A stretch of 64,000 nucleotides of DNA from contig JAJGOT010000205.1 in the NCBI GenBank assembly GCA_022457155.1, positions 124,001 to 188,000 on the forward strand. The letters are read 5' to 3'. Positions 58,301 to 64,000 of this stretch are shown here, in pieces (position 1 is the stretch's first letter; the number at the start of each line of letters is the position of its first letter). The notes beneath the pieces are model-generated. The model saw nothing but the letters and a program-made list of their open reading frames with translations. It was not told where the DNA came from and searched no databases. Both the position numbers and the translations under genes were made by a program. The stretch comes from Cladopsammia gracilis (Eukaryota > Cnidaria > Anthozoa > Scleractinia > Dendrophylliidae).

Positions 58301-61300
58301 TTAATTTCTCAATCTCAAATTTACGCCAAAATGTGTGTTTAGTGTATGAGATGAAACTATGAAAGTTTGAAAGCGTTTCTCGTTTTAGTTTTAGAGATTC
58401 GATTTTCTGTAGGAAACCGTAGTTTTATGACTGAGTCCTTGATATTGTAGTTTAAGCACTTTTCTACATATTTCAGAAACTGCGAGATAGATTTTTTTTA
58501 AAACTTTTATGGTCATTTCTTTATAATATGAACAACATTGTCTCAAAGTTTCATCTCGATTGAAACATTGCAACATGGTCAAATAAAATAATAAAGTTCA
58601 CCTACAACGCGATTGAAACTTTGTGCTTTGATTGCACGGTTGAAGGCGCACGTCGCAAAGACGCTTTAATTAATTCAGGTGAAGTGTAACGCATTTCTGC
58701 GTGTTGAGAATTATGCAAATCGCGATGACTTCTTTCTTTTCCCTACAATTCAAAATGTCGAGAGAGTCCAGTGCACGTCAAATGCGAATAAAAAAACCTG
58801 CTTTCAAATAAATGTCCCACTGAAATTCGTGGGAACGATAAAAATAACGTGGAACACAGCCCCTAACGTTACTCCACAAAACATGATGGTCACACAGAAA
58901 TGCGTTGCGCTTCACCTGAATTAATTAATTAAAGCGTCTTTGTGCGCCTTCAACCGTGCAATCAAAGCATGAAGTCTCAATCGCGTTTTGGGTGAACTTT
59001 ATTATTTTATTTGACCATGTTGCAATGTTTCAATCAAGATGAAACTTTGAGACAATGTTGTTCACGTTATAAAGAAACGACTAAAAAAGTTTTAAAAAAA
59101 TCTATCTTGCAGTTTTTGAAATATATAGAAAGCGCTAAAACTACAATATCAAGGACTCAGTCAAAAAACTATGGTTTCCTATAGAAAATCGAATCTCCAA
59201 AACTAAAACTAGAAATGCTTTCAAAATTTCATAGTTTCATCTTATACTCTAAACATACATTTTGGCGTAAATTTGAGATTGAGAAATTAAACTCTTATAA
59301 GCTTGATTGAGGAACTTATTGATGTGCTCATACACATGCAAAATCACAAGTTCGAAATGTTTTCCTGCTTTACTCAAAATCGGCTTGATAAAAGTTTCTA
59401 ATTTTTAGATATTTGTTTGCGATATGTCATAGTTTATCGTAATAGTTTTGATTGTTCTAGATGCCATCGCAATTGCTCGGAATTTAGACTCAAGCGATTT
59501 CAATGTTTCTCGTTTATCTCCGCAATTTTAAATCCGATTTTCAAAATTATTACAATCTTATAAACTTCAAACTAAGTACAATATTTTGTGTAAGTTTCAT
59601 ACTAATTCAATAAAGGAAAGTTAGATAAACGGCCGCTTAAAAATGGTCGGTGCGGCTGCATGGAAACTGGAGGGAAACACCTTAAGATGGCAGCCATGAC
59701 CATGACCATAAACTGGAGTCATTACTCGCCCATTCCAGCAAAGTAGACAATAATACTGTAAGATCGAGCCAGAAAATTGTGCAACCTACCAAAACTGGAA
59801 AGTAGATAGATTTGACACAACAATTATATCGGATGCCTGCAGCACACTCTTAACATGCTCATTGTTTATCTTTTATACTTTTTACATACAACATTTTTTC
59901 AATTAGGTGTACAGTAACATCTCTATGATACCTAGGACATCTGTAATATAGCTCTTCTGTGGCTCTCGTCCACTGAAACAGTAAAAAAAGAACATCTTTA
60001 ATGAGCAACTAGTCCAGAAGAGTATCCGGGTGTCATTGCCAAATTTTTAATTTTCCAGGTGGCCTGCTTCCTTGAAAACGAGTTTTCATTTCCTGGTTAT
60101 ACAAGCCACATCTTCCATAAGTTTATTACCATAAAGTTCCAAAAGTAACGACCCTCGTTACTTTCGGATTTAGCAGCCTTTTCCTATCGCTACTTTCGGA
60201 GGGTTGCTTCTTTCGGGTAGCTAAAACGTGTACTGTACATGGACCATTCGAAGTCACAAAATTCACGACAAATGTGAAAACATACACACTTTTTATTTGG
60301 AGAAACTTATTACATGTTATTGTTTTGAATAACAATTCTAAAGAATCAGTCTTTGAATAATCTACATTAGAGCAGTCAGTTCCCATTAATACTGGTAATA
60401 TTAAATCGTATTGTTAGCTGTACCTTTAAGAGTTACATATTATCCTTTAAATAGGAATGTCTAAGATCATTATAATCTTTAAAAATAAACCTTGGATCAA
60501 ATTGGTACTATCATTTCCGTTATTTCTTGCTAAAAAGGGAATTAATTACTTTTGAGGTCGCTAGTTTTGGAGGGTCGTTATTTTCGAGGGTCGCTACTTC
60601 CGGGATTTGCTAACACCGGTGAAATTTTATCGCTACTTTCGGAGGGTCGCTACTTTCGGAACTTTACGGTACATTGCATTATCAAACATGACTGATAAAA
60701 AGTCAGTTGCAAAATAAACATTACAGACTTACAGTAAGGAAAATGAAAAGAATGGAAGACTGGCTTTTATTATTTGGACATCTTAAGTCATCTTGACACT
60801 CAGTTGTTAATGAACGAAGCAAGTCGTTTCGTGTGTGCAGTTTGTTATAGTTTTGCTTTAATGAGAGCAAAACAAATGCAAAAAACAAAGAGGTATCATT
60901 ACATTGATTTTGTGTATATTACACATTTTTACATAACAAGGTACCACACCCAGTTCTCTCACTACCATAAGTTACCTATTTTATTCAAATGATAATTTAT
61001 AGTGCTTCCTTTGGCAGTTGTTATCCATGACCATGACACAAAAAGAAACTCATGCGTAAAGATATTTTAACCAGAAATATTACCTTTACCCAATTGAGCT
61101 GTTAGTATTTGACAAAAACCAAACAGGTATGATCACATAGATTTTGCATGGATTTTAAGTATTTAAATAACAAGGTACGACATCTATTTCTTTTACTGCC
61201 AGGAATTCCTTCAGACAATTTAGAGTGTTCCCTTGACTACTAGCTATTAATAAGAAAAGCAATTACACTTAAGGAAATTCAGGCATAAGGGAAGCATTTT

Positions 61301-62496
61301 CTACCCAAAAAGAAGGCTTACCCACTTAGCTATTAGTGGTTGAGAAAACCAAACAGGCATTGTTACACGATTTTGTGTAGATTCCAGCAATTTAAATAGG
61401 AGCTAACATACACATTTTTTAGTTCCAAAAACTGACTCTACCTTAAAGATTCTTCCTATAAGCTTTTAATGACAAAATTGCAAAATTTTTTACTAAGTGC
61501 AAAACGAAAGAGGGAGAAGACTCCAGATATATAAATAATACCTGATTTGTTGATTTGTGTGACAACTTATAAAGATCTTTCTAATAACAACATAAAAAGT
61601 GGCACTGGGGTGAATCTTTTCATCCCAGAAATGCTTACCCATTTATTTGAAGATGCCTTCCTCTTCCATGAAAATCCCACAACAAAATGGCCTCTCCAAC
61701 AGTAACAAGACCATGGTAATCTGGAGTGAAAGCAACCTGCTGTATATGGTCTGAATGCCCAATAAAAACCTTAAGTAAAGAAAAAGTACAGATAGCTTTT
61801 CATATGGAGTCACTATGCACATAGTCAACCAAGTTCTTGTTAGAAGATACTACTGAGTGGACATTTTTTAATGACAAATTGTGGTGTTTTTTTTAAGCCA
61901 AAAAAGGATTATTTTGCTAAAATAATGGCTGGTTAACATTTTAGCTGAAGTAAATAAGATGAAATTATACTAAAACAACCCACATATTTGACAAAAAAGG
62001 TTTTGACCTGAAGAGTTATAATTTATAAGGGTGCTTAGTAGCCAAAACATATTTTGTCTTTTCTGGTGCAAATACAGGATCATTTGACTGATTGCATGGC
62101 TCCCTTTTACCTTAAGTTACATGTCATTACTTTTTTGGTAGAGTGCTTTCTTGGCTCAAAAACACAATTTGTAAGTGAAAAATGTAAAAATTCAACATCA
62201 AGCCATGCTTATTTCTAGTTTCAGTAAGGATAAATTAAGTGACTAGGGATGCTGAGTTTCCTGTAATGTAGCTAGTCCACCACAAGGTTATCCCCTGTTG
62301 TCAACAGTTGGCCAGTACCCATTTATACACCTGAGTGGAGAGATACCATGAGGAGCAAAGTGTCTACCTGGAAGTTGATATCCAGTCTCATGTGGTAGTC
62401 CCAGATCTTGATAACTTTATCTCCAGCAGTTGCTAGGTGCTTACCATCACGACTCACGTCCAAACTGGAACAGCCACCACGATGAATATTGGATAC
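19239..62496 (-). CDS. WDR90: WDR90/POC16-like WD40 protein, C-terminal 912 residues (19 exons)
   Basis: Nineteen GT-AG exons on the minus strand join to 2739 bases in one frame ending at a TAG at 19239-19241. Exons, 5' to 3': 62496-62368, 61769-61639, 59972-59932, 57528-57269, 56063-55808, 55326-55121, 54085-53819, 52054-52010, 51814-51742, 43950-43839, 42640-42553, 42458-42369, 32182-32060, 31545-31296, 27657-27527, 26962-26789, 26600-26478, 25541-25457, 19393-19239. The phase agrees at every junction. The translation follows the order and wording of vertebrate WDR90 (for example GYNGNGRKNMVW, SGTLWYVNW, LWLAASADRRVSIW). WDR90/POC16 is a microtubule-binding WD40 protein of the centriole inner scaffold and cilium base. 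The N-terminal half lies beyond the right edge. No break was found; the gene looks functional. Confidence 0.93.
19435..19890. repeat. left TIR of the 4.9-kb element
   Basis: Inverted match to 23862-24327, including the shared core GTCACGTGACAGTGACGTCA. The left copy lacks about 20 bases present near the end of the right copy. Confidence 0.8.
19982..20361 (-). pseudogene. C-terminal part of a dispersed cnidarian repeat ORF
   Basis: Minus-strand fragments in different frames contain SHQFPPCKDSLYKHCRRANYQ, WMSGLPAPRAVIELMSC and an acidic end to a TAA near 19982. The pattern of a charged helix followed by a Cys-containing ending is one I associate with a highly repeated cnidarian protein of unknown function. 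It continues the gene at 22064-23626, from which it is split by inserted DNA. Confidence 0.5.
20362..22063. repeat. inserted palindromic and tandem-repeat DNA
   Basis: At 21163-21313 a palindrome of about 70-bp arms is seen. At 21386-21442 and 21530-21590 one block is repeated. From 21598 to about 22060, units of 126-130 bp (starts at 21598, 21724, 21854, with partial copies after) repeat the motif GTTCCGTACGAA/TTCGTACGAATCGTA. No real coding region is seen; open frames here only translate the repeats. Confidence 0.7.
22064..23626 (-). pseudogene. N-terminal and middle parts of a dispersed cnidarian repeat ORF
   Basis: Successive minus-strand frames (23626-22973, 22959-22729, 22904-22665, 22643-22374, 22312-22064) read as one broken protein. 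Recognisable blocks are INYARYMSAYYSD, IPVDQTLEETVNKDTKTPGG and GFSLKPGAVQRYYLTAEFG. I recall this block order in a large family of uncharacterised proteins repeated in cnidarian genomes. Its function is unknown and no transposase motif is visible. At least four frame changes make it a pseudogene. Confidence 0.55.
23862..24327. repeat. right TIR of the 4.9-kb element
   Basis: Inverted copy of 19435-19890. Confidence 0.8.
24463..25443. mobile_element. 0.98-kb element with 120-bp TIRs
   Basis: 24463-24587 and 25325-25443 are inverted copies (TTACTGTGCGAATCC... and ...GGATTCGCACAGTAA). The interior has no coding region. It lies 13 bases downstream of the WDR90 exon at 25457-25541, in the last intron. 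Confidence 0.75.
25457..25541 (-). CDS. WDR90: WDR90 exon, next to last
   Basis: 85 bases coding VVRTAALTQWATSMDVSPK and ending in phase 1 before GTACGT. It joins the last exon across the 6.1-kb intron with correct phase. Confidence 0.9.
26478..26600 (-). CDS. WDR90: WDR90 exon
   Basis: 41 codons coding AQFSQLPPSLAQFSPTDPD and VVQFYSLTQKK; acceptor aaacag, donor GTACAA. Confidence 0.92.
26789..26962 (-). CDS. WDR90: WDR90 exon
   Basis: 58 codons coding LLWLAASADRRVSIWSADW and CELVDWLTFPAPP, one of the most recognisable WDR90 stretches. Donor GTATGT. Confidence 0.94.
27527..27657 (-). CDS. WDR90: WDR90 exon
   Basis: 131 bases coding VIISGAEDGLLAISSPSTG and DHKGAPITCLHVSS. Donor GTGAGA, acceptor ttgtag. 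Confidence 0.93.
27714..27950. repeat. 237-bp foldback element (MITE)
   Basis: An almost complete palindrome beginning GGCAACAAAATCGTGCAAC and ending with its inverse; both arms are about 110 bp around a short loop. Non-coding, in a WDR90 intron. Confidence 0.85.
27951..29429. other. WDR90 intron; one imperfect palindrome and a CAA microsatellite
   Basis: AT-rich intron. 28726-28744 and 28974-28992 are inverted copies with a partly self-complementary interior, likely a small foldback element. A (CAA)n tract lies at about 29057-29090. No gene seen. Confidence 0.45.
29430..29790. repeat. 181-bp tandem duplication
   Basis: Two diverged copies start at 29430 and 29611 with ATTCGTCCAAATAATAATG. 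Intronic. Confidence 0.7.
30239..30500. repeat. foldback element with 33-bp arms
   Basis: 30239-30272 and 30468-30500 are inverted copies containing CAGAAACCCATAAGT and its complement. Intronic. Confidence 0.65.
30634..30702. repeat. perfect hairpin, 31-bp arms and 7-base loop
   Basis: 30634-30664 and 30672-30702 are exact inverted copies around ATGACAG. No coding role; intronic. Confidence 0.85.
31296..31545 (-). CDS. WDR90: WDR90 exon
   Basis: 250 bases coding a Pro-rich link, then VAGYSDGTIRLFDLGK and SITAISFSADG. It ends in phase 1 before GTAAGG; the acceptor follows a T-rich tract. Confidence 0.92.
32060..32182 (-). CDS. WDR90: WDR90 exon
   Basis: 41 codons coding INDLVFSGPDDQYFATCSA and GVLHLWSKDSLEH, a full WD repeat. 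Donor GTAACG. Confidence 0.92.
34574..35301. mobile_element. 728-bp TTAA-flanked non-autonomous element, copy 1
   Basis: It begins TTAAGGTTACAGTGTACC and ends GGTACACTGTAACCTTAA: short TIRs with a TTAA duplication, as for piggyBac- or Kolobok-type insertions. A nearly identical copy lies in reverse orientation at 44057-44785. No transposase gene; the small open frames are chance. Confidence 0.85.
39646..39676. repeat. 13-bp inverted repeat beside the tRNA-like sequence
   Basis: CTCCTGTAAGTTA and its inverse are separated by five bases, just downstream of the tRNA-like unit on the minus strand. Confidence 0.5.
39693..39770 (-). repeat. tRNA-like sequence, probably a SINE head
   Basis: The minus strand contains an A-box-like TAGCGTAGTGG and a B-box-like GAGTTCGAGTCTC at tRNA spacing. 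The two ends do not pair into an acceptor stem, so a functional tRNA is unlikely; a tRNA-derived SINE or pseudogene is the better reading. Confidence 0.4.
41040..41500 (+). pseudogene. LINE 3' end fragment
   Basis: Plus-strand translation gives YRPFSRTNYGLARFSVVAS and PFNSFKKEYELFLFNSQ, the ending of a LINE polyprotein, followed by a 3' tail ending near 41500 (GAATAAAATGAACTTGAAC). Severely 5'-truncated. Confidence 0.65.
42064..42360. repeat. 300-bp MITE-like element
   Basis: The ends TAGAGCAGTATTTAATTG and CAATTGACAACTGCTCTA are imperfect inverted copies. It lies directly next to the WDR90 exon at 42369. Confidence 0.6.
42369..42458 (-). CDS. WDR90: WDR90 exon
   Basis: 30 codons coding GIIGTSSGTLWYVNWNER and RLVSGHAQQ. 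Donor GTGAGG, acceptor ttctag. Confidence 0.94.
42553..42640 (-). CDS. WDR90: WDR90 exon
   Basis: 88 bases coding LSSNGLVMEDEMTLDGAVV and SASFDEALET. Its first 24 bases and acceptor site are part of a tandem repeat that extends into the upstream intron. Confidence 0.92.
42617..42885. repeat. 66-bp tandem repeat spanning a splice acceptor
   Basis: Four copies start at about 42617, 42683, 42747 and 42813 with CATTACAAGGCCATTACTGG. Each carries the exon start and the acceptor CTTAG (minus strand; CTGTTAG in the third copy). Only the copy at 42617 joins the intact exon. Confidence 0.85.
43260..43735. repeat. copy of the repeat that flanks the Polinton
   Basis: It contains ACATTCAATCATAGTAAC, GCAGGAACGATGGCTGAATG and TGAGTATAGGCTAAGTGGAG, matching 16351-16556 in the same order. 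About 250 bp are inserted between two GTTACG[C/T]ATG[C/T] blocks. Confidence 0.6.
43839..43950 (-). CDS. WDR90: WDR90 exon
   Basis: 112 bases coding GHGGALVVGSSSGNLRLWS and SEMRLPGEST. Donor GTAATT, acceptor tttacag. Confidence 0.92.
44057..44785. mobile_element. 729-bp TTAA-flanked non-autonomous element, copy 2 (inverted)
   Basis: Reverse-orientation copy of 34574-35301 with the same ends and TTAA on both sides; the two copies differ at few positions. Intronic. Confidence 0.85.
45286..45540. repeat. left hairpin TIR of the 5.0-kb element
   Basis: The palindrome has arms of about 100 bp containing CACCCCCACGGAAGCTTCC, with a short loop near 45405-45420; the inner end is CTATCTACTCCCGATTTG. 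Confidence 0.85.
45555..46320. repeat. inner inverted repeat, left copy
   Basis: Inverted copy of 47985-48775. It contains a (GGCT)n-type tract at about 46050-46230 and two tandem copies of TTTTTCCCAGGGCACRCCCG. Long open frames here are translations of the simple repeat. Confidence 0.85.
46321..47948 (-). pseudogene. degraded replication-initiator-like protein
   Basis: Minus-strand pieces in several frames make one protein of about 520 residues from the ATG at 47948 (MANHEVLLESR). Recognisable blocks, in order, are YFVAKVDVSEVEMGSLQ, IDYMQDFSGTLDRKALVEHL, VDNTASVG, TRTKVYNKVVS (ending at a TAG near 47104), GCTCVEVSLYAC, GLFVVQPPKRQWENLAKVLD and RAVDWMAGDFGFRRCPIF. The YNK block, followed some way on by an E-x-S block, resembles rolling-circle replication initiators; this is inference by eye only. 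At least four breaks (near 47440-47470, 47140, 47080-47104, 46800) disable it. A GATATATATCC box lies about 12 bases before the ATG. A different family of unknown function is quite possible. Confidence 0.45.
47985..48775. repeat. inner inverted repeat, right copy
   Basis: Inverted copy of 45555-46320 with an (AGCC)n-type tract at about 48060-48240. A 119-codon minus-strand frame at 48756-48397 (MVNPTTWSLPERTGSG...) has protein-like composition and may be a remnant of an element gene; the left copy carries a deletion in it. Confidence 0.8.
48776..50073. repeat. inner segment with its own short inverted ends
   Basis: About 48776-48830 (GAGACACGCAAGGAGGAAAG) pairs with about 49973-50035 in inverted orientation, so a 1.26-kb element may be nested here. 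No convincing gene is seen. Confidence 0.45.
50074..50322. repeat. right hairpin TIR of the 5.0-kb element
   Basis: Inverted copy of 45286-45540 including the loop order; ends CTATCTACT next to AATTTA. Confidence 0.85.
51120..51380. repeat. dispersed repeat of TATAGAGAG type, copy 1
   Basis: It contains repeated units such as GAGGTGTC...TTATA(T)AGAGAGTTTAGTTACAG. A related block lies at about 56265-56830. Both are in WDR90 introns and non-coding. Confidence 0.55.
51742..51814 (-). CDS. WDR90: WDR90 exon
   Basis: 73 bases coding RDEYHAFTALWYAGDSVMY and ending AGTSS in phase 1 before GTAAAT. Confidence 0.9.
52010..52054 (-). CDS. WDR90: WDR90 exon, 15 codons
   Basis: A micro-exon coding VHEPEIPGELVQSKK between ttttag and GTAGTC. 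Phase agrees on both sides. Confidence 0.88.
52572..53690 (+). mobile_element. 5'-truncated LINE with poly-A and target duplication
   Basis: The sequence TACTGTAGTTGCC occurs just before the 5' end (about 52571) and right after an A-rich tail (53630-53676), a typical target-site duplication of target-primed reverse transcription. It occupies the intron between two WDR90 exons. The ORF is described separately. Confidence 0.85.
52580..53317 (+). pseudogene. LINE polyprotein C-terminal ORF
   Basis: A 245-residue open frame lacking the reverse-transcriptase core. It contains LKEFQYKLIHRIVITKREL and a zinc-binding CIYCGESDSINHTFISC, the usual ending of Tx1/L1-type LINE proteins. The frame is open without stops, suggesting a recent insertion. 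Only the C-terminal domain remains, so it cannot move itself. Confidence 0.8.
53819..54085 (-). CDS. WDR90: WDR90 exon, 89 codons
   Basis: It codes VCLAYARDDRFLVSVGDYR, DVMWDPYTANEFASVGQDG and SVLFWLLDETGEKLTLN, two WD blades in WDR90 order. Donor GTAAGG. Confidence 0.95.
54086..55120. other. WDR90 intron, nothing recognised
   Basis: AT-rich intron of about 1 kb without coding sequence, RNA gene or clear repeat. Confidence 0.4.
55121..55326 (-). CDS. WDR90: WDR90 exon
   Basis: 206 bases coding LFAYSSGCLVVIEDLHSG, HVEEISTLALQHDG and SQICLWNVQEG. Donor GTTTGC, acceptor gataag. Confidence 0.94.
55808..56063 (-). CDS. WDR90: WDR90 exon
   Basis: 256 bases: a Pro/Ser/Lys-rich linker, then LKSVLGYNGNGRKNMVW, the block that begins the second WD40 array in WDR90. 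Donor GTATTT. Confidence 0.93.
56265..56830. repeat. dispersed repeat of TATAGAGAG type, copy 2
   Basis: It shares TTATAGAGAGTT, GGGACCAGCTC and GGTGTCCATCTTATAGAGAG with 51120-51380. Intronic, non-coding. Confidence 0.5.
57269..57528 (-). CDS. WDR90: WDR90 exon, linker
   Basis: 260 bases coding a low-complexity Pro/Ser linker (RITPERPYSPTHCHPHT...) without WD motifs; both junction phases fit. This linker separates the two WD40 arrays. Confidence 0.88.
57905..59685. mobile_element. 1.78-kb TTAA-flanked foldback element
   Basis: TTAAGGTGTTTCCCTCC at the left and GGAGGGAAACACCTTAA at the right; arms of about 790 bp (57905-58700 and 58895-59685) are inverted copies around a loop of about 190 bp. 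The TTAA duplication is like that of piggyBac/Kolobok insertions. No transposase; the open frame in the loop is short. Located in a WDR90 intron. Confidence 0.85.
59932..59972 (-). CDS. WDR90: WDR90 exon, 41 bases
   Basis: A small exon between tttcag and GTATCA, coding GREPQKSYITDVL. It was found because the flanking exons are out of phase without it, and it restores the frame exactly. Confidence 0.82.
60127..60671. repeat. 545-bp element with 28-bp TIRs and internal repeats
   Basis: It begins ACCATAAAGTTCCAAAAGT and ends with the inverse. The motif GGAGGGTCGCTACTTTCGG occurs several times near both ends. Non-coding, intronic. Confidence 0.7.
61639..61769 (-). CDS. WDR90: WDR90 exon
   Basis: 131 bases coding VFIGHSDHIQQVAFTPDYH and EAILLWDFHG, one WD blade. 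Donor GTAAGC. Confidence 0.92.
62368..62496 (-). CDS. WDR90: WDR90 exon, first in the window
   Basis: 43 codons coding SSLDVSRDGKHLATAGDKV and IKIWDYHMRL. Acceptor tcatag, donor GTAGAC. Earlier exons must lie beyond 64000, since none was found in 62497-64000. Confidence 0.92.
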
Positions 62497-64000
62497 CTAT
62501 GAGTATCAGACAGAAAAGGCACTGATTGACAATGACTCAAATACGACTCAAGTAATCTGTTTAAGGAAAGCTTGGGGCATTCTTTTTCTCACAGACAAGT
62601 AGACATTGCTAGGAAAAGGACACAATAGTTGCCATGAAAACAAAAAGATTTTTACATAAACTCCCTTCCCCAATGAGCAATGTTGATAGCCAAGTCAGAG
62701 TAAGACAGGCATCCTACATTCACATTTAGTGCAATTTATGGACTTCAACATTGTATCGGTGTTGTGGGACAAACTTTCTAAGTTAGATTTTAAATATGTT
62801 AAGAGTGTCTGTAAAAGCGGTCCACTGCATTTCAGGTTGGAAAAAGGTTTTCCCTCAAACTTTGCCCAGTAAACTATCTTGGGTCATAAGTAAATGAAAC
62901 GACTTTAGTTGTTGGAAATACGTTAAATTGTATTTTTTAGGGCTCGTAACAGTCAAAGCGGCAAAAGGCCTAAATTTGCACTTGGCCAGAATCGAAAATT
63001 GCATAAATTGACGAGCTCGCTGCTCGGAAACGACCAAACGCAGCAAGACATTATTATTATTCCTAAGTTGAGTGTTTCTTCAAAAGTGTGAAACGCAAGT
63101 TAATTTTGATATGGTTTAAATTGGAGATTCAATAAAATTAATACATTAGCACCCACTTAATCGCTTTTTGAAAACATGTCAAAGTACCCTGTCTTCGCTG
63201 GCTTTTATTTCCCAAGTCCAGACTGAAATGCTTAAAATTTCTATTGAATTCTGCTAAACAAATGTTAGCATAGAAATATAAAAATACTTTGCACTTTTGT
63301 CTTCCTTTTCCACAGTGACATTAAACTTTTTGTGCTTTTGCGAATATAAAACGCACATTATGCAAATTAGGTTGTTGGATAAATCAATTAGCTTTTAATA
63401 TGGGACGTTGCTAATGTACTTTGAAATCAAGAATGCATGACCTTTATCAGTTCAATTTGCATGAAGTTGGAGTGTCACATCATGTAACATGTACAAACGT
63501 CATTACTATATTCATTCTATTTGGCAACTGGCAAAATGAAGGCAAACAGTGATCCCAAGATACCATTCGTTACTGCAAAAAAGAAGGATAGTTGGACTGT
63601 TAAGCTTTAATATGGAATGCAAAATCTTATTGCGCAATTGCATGATCACTGGATGTAGGTTAAAAAAAATGAAAGAATATCTAATGGAAAAAAGGCTCTC
63701 AATAAGAAGCATGATGATGATTGTTTTCTGTCGCGTTCAGAAAATAATGTGTGTTGATTCAAGAGGTATTTCCGAGCTCTTTGATTCACTGCAATGCACC
63801 GACTAAATAGAAAGCTACCTTGACTCTATCCGTTTGTCACAAAAAAATCTAACCAAGGGTGGCCTTTTTTGATTTGGACAAATATACTGGTATATGCCAA
63901 GCGTAGCCCCACTTATTAAATCATTATTTTATGGCGAATTCTGGCACATGGGATATAGCAAGCCAGTATTACAATATAGCAAGCCAGTATTGACACCCAT
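62497..64000. other. WDR90 intron, nothing recognised
   Basis: AT-rich sequence without a convincing exon, RNA gene or repeat. Confidence 0.35.

Overview
The window looks like nuclear DNA of a cnidarian (coral or sea-anemone type). The basis is an intron-rich animal gene with GT-AG splice sites, AT-rich DNA full of palindromic mini-transposons, LINE fragments of cnidarian character and a Polinton (Maverick) element whose capsid genes resemble those recalled from cnidarian genomes. The taxon is inferred, not proven.

Layout. (1) 1-1009: a LINE fragment, a 130-bp hairpin and one arm of an inverted repeat. (2) 1010-16084: a 15.1-kb Polinton with palindromic terminal inverted repeats (TIRs). It carries protein-primed DNA polymerase B (N-terminus lost), retroviral-type integrase, packaging ATPase, major capsid protein, penton-like minor capsid protein, other structural and membrane proteins, a VLTF3-like late transcription factor candidate, a zinc-finger protein and a YqaJ-type exonuclease. 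Many genes carry a single frameshift or stop, so this copy is decayed but young. Most structural genes, and the integrase, have a TATATATA box a few bases before their ATG. The VLTF3-like, exonuclease and polymerase genes do not. (3) 16085-19238: inverted-repeat arm, LINE remnant and the 3' flank of the host gene. (4) 19239-62496, minus strand: 19 exons of one host gene, the C-terminal 912 residues of a WDR90/POC16-like centriolar WD40 protein. Every exon junction keeps the reading frame and the gene ends at a stop in the last exon; its N-terminal half lies beyond the right edge.

The WDR90 introns hold most of the other elements: a 4.9-kb TIR element with a degraded cnidarian repeat ORF (19435-24327), a 1-kb element (24463-25443), two inverted copies of a 0.73-kb TTAA element (34.6 and 44.1 kb), a 5.0-kb composite element with hairpin TIRs, a 6-bp duplication and a degraded replication-initiator-like gene (45286-50322), a LINE with target duplication and poly-A (52572-53690), a 1.8-kb TTAA foldback (57905-59685) and many smaller hairpins.

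The most interesting points are the pairing of a VLTF3-like gene with a uniform TATATATA box on the capsid-side genes, and the shared terminal motif and hairpin architecture of the 15-kb Polinton and the 5-kb element.
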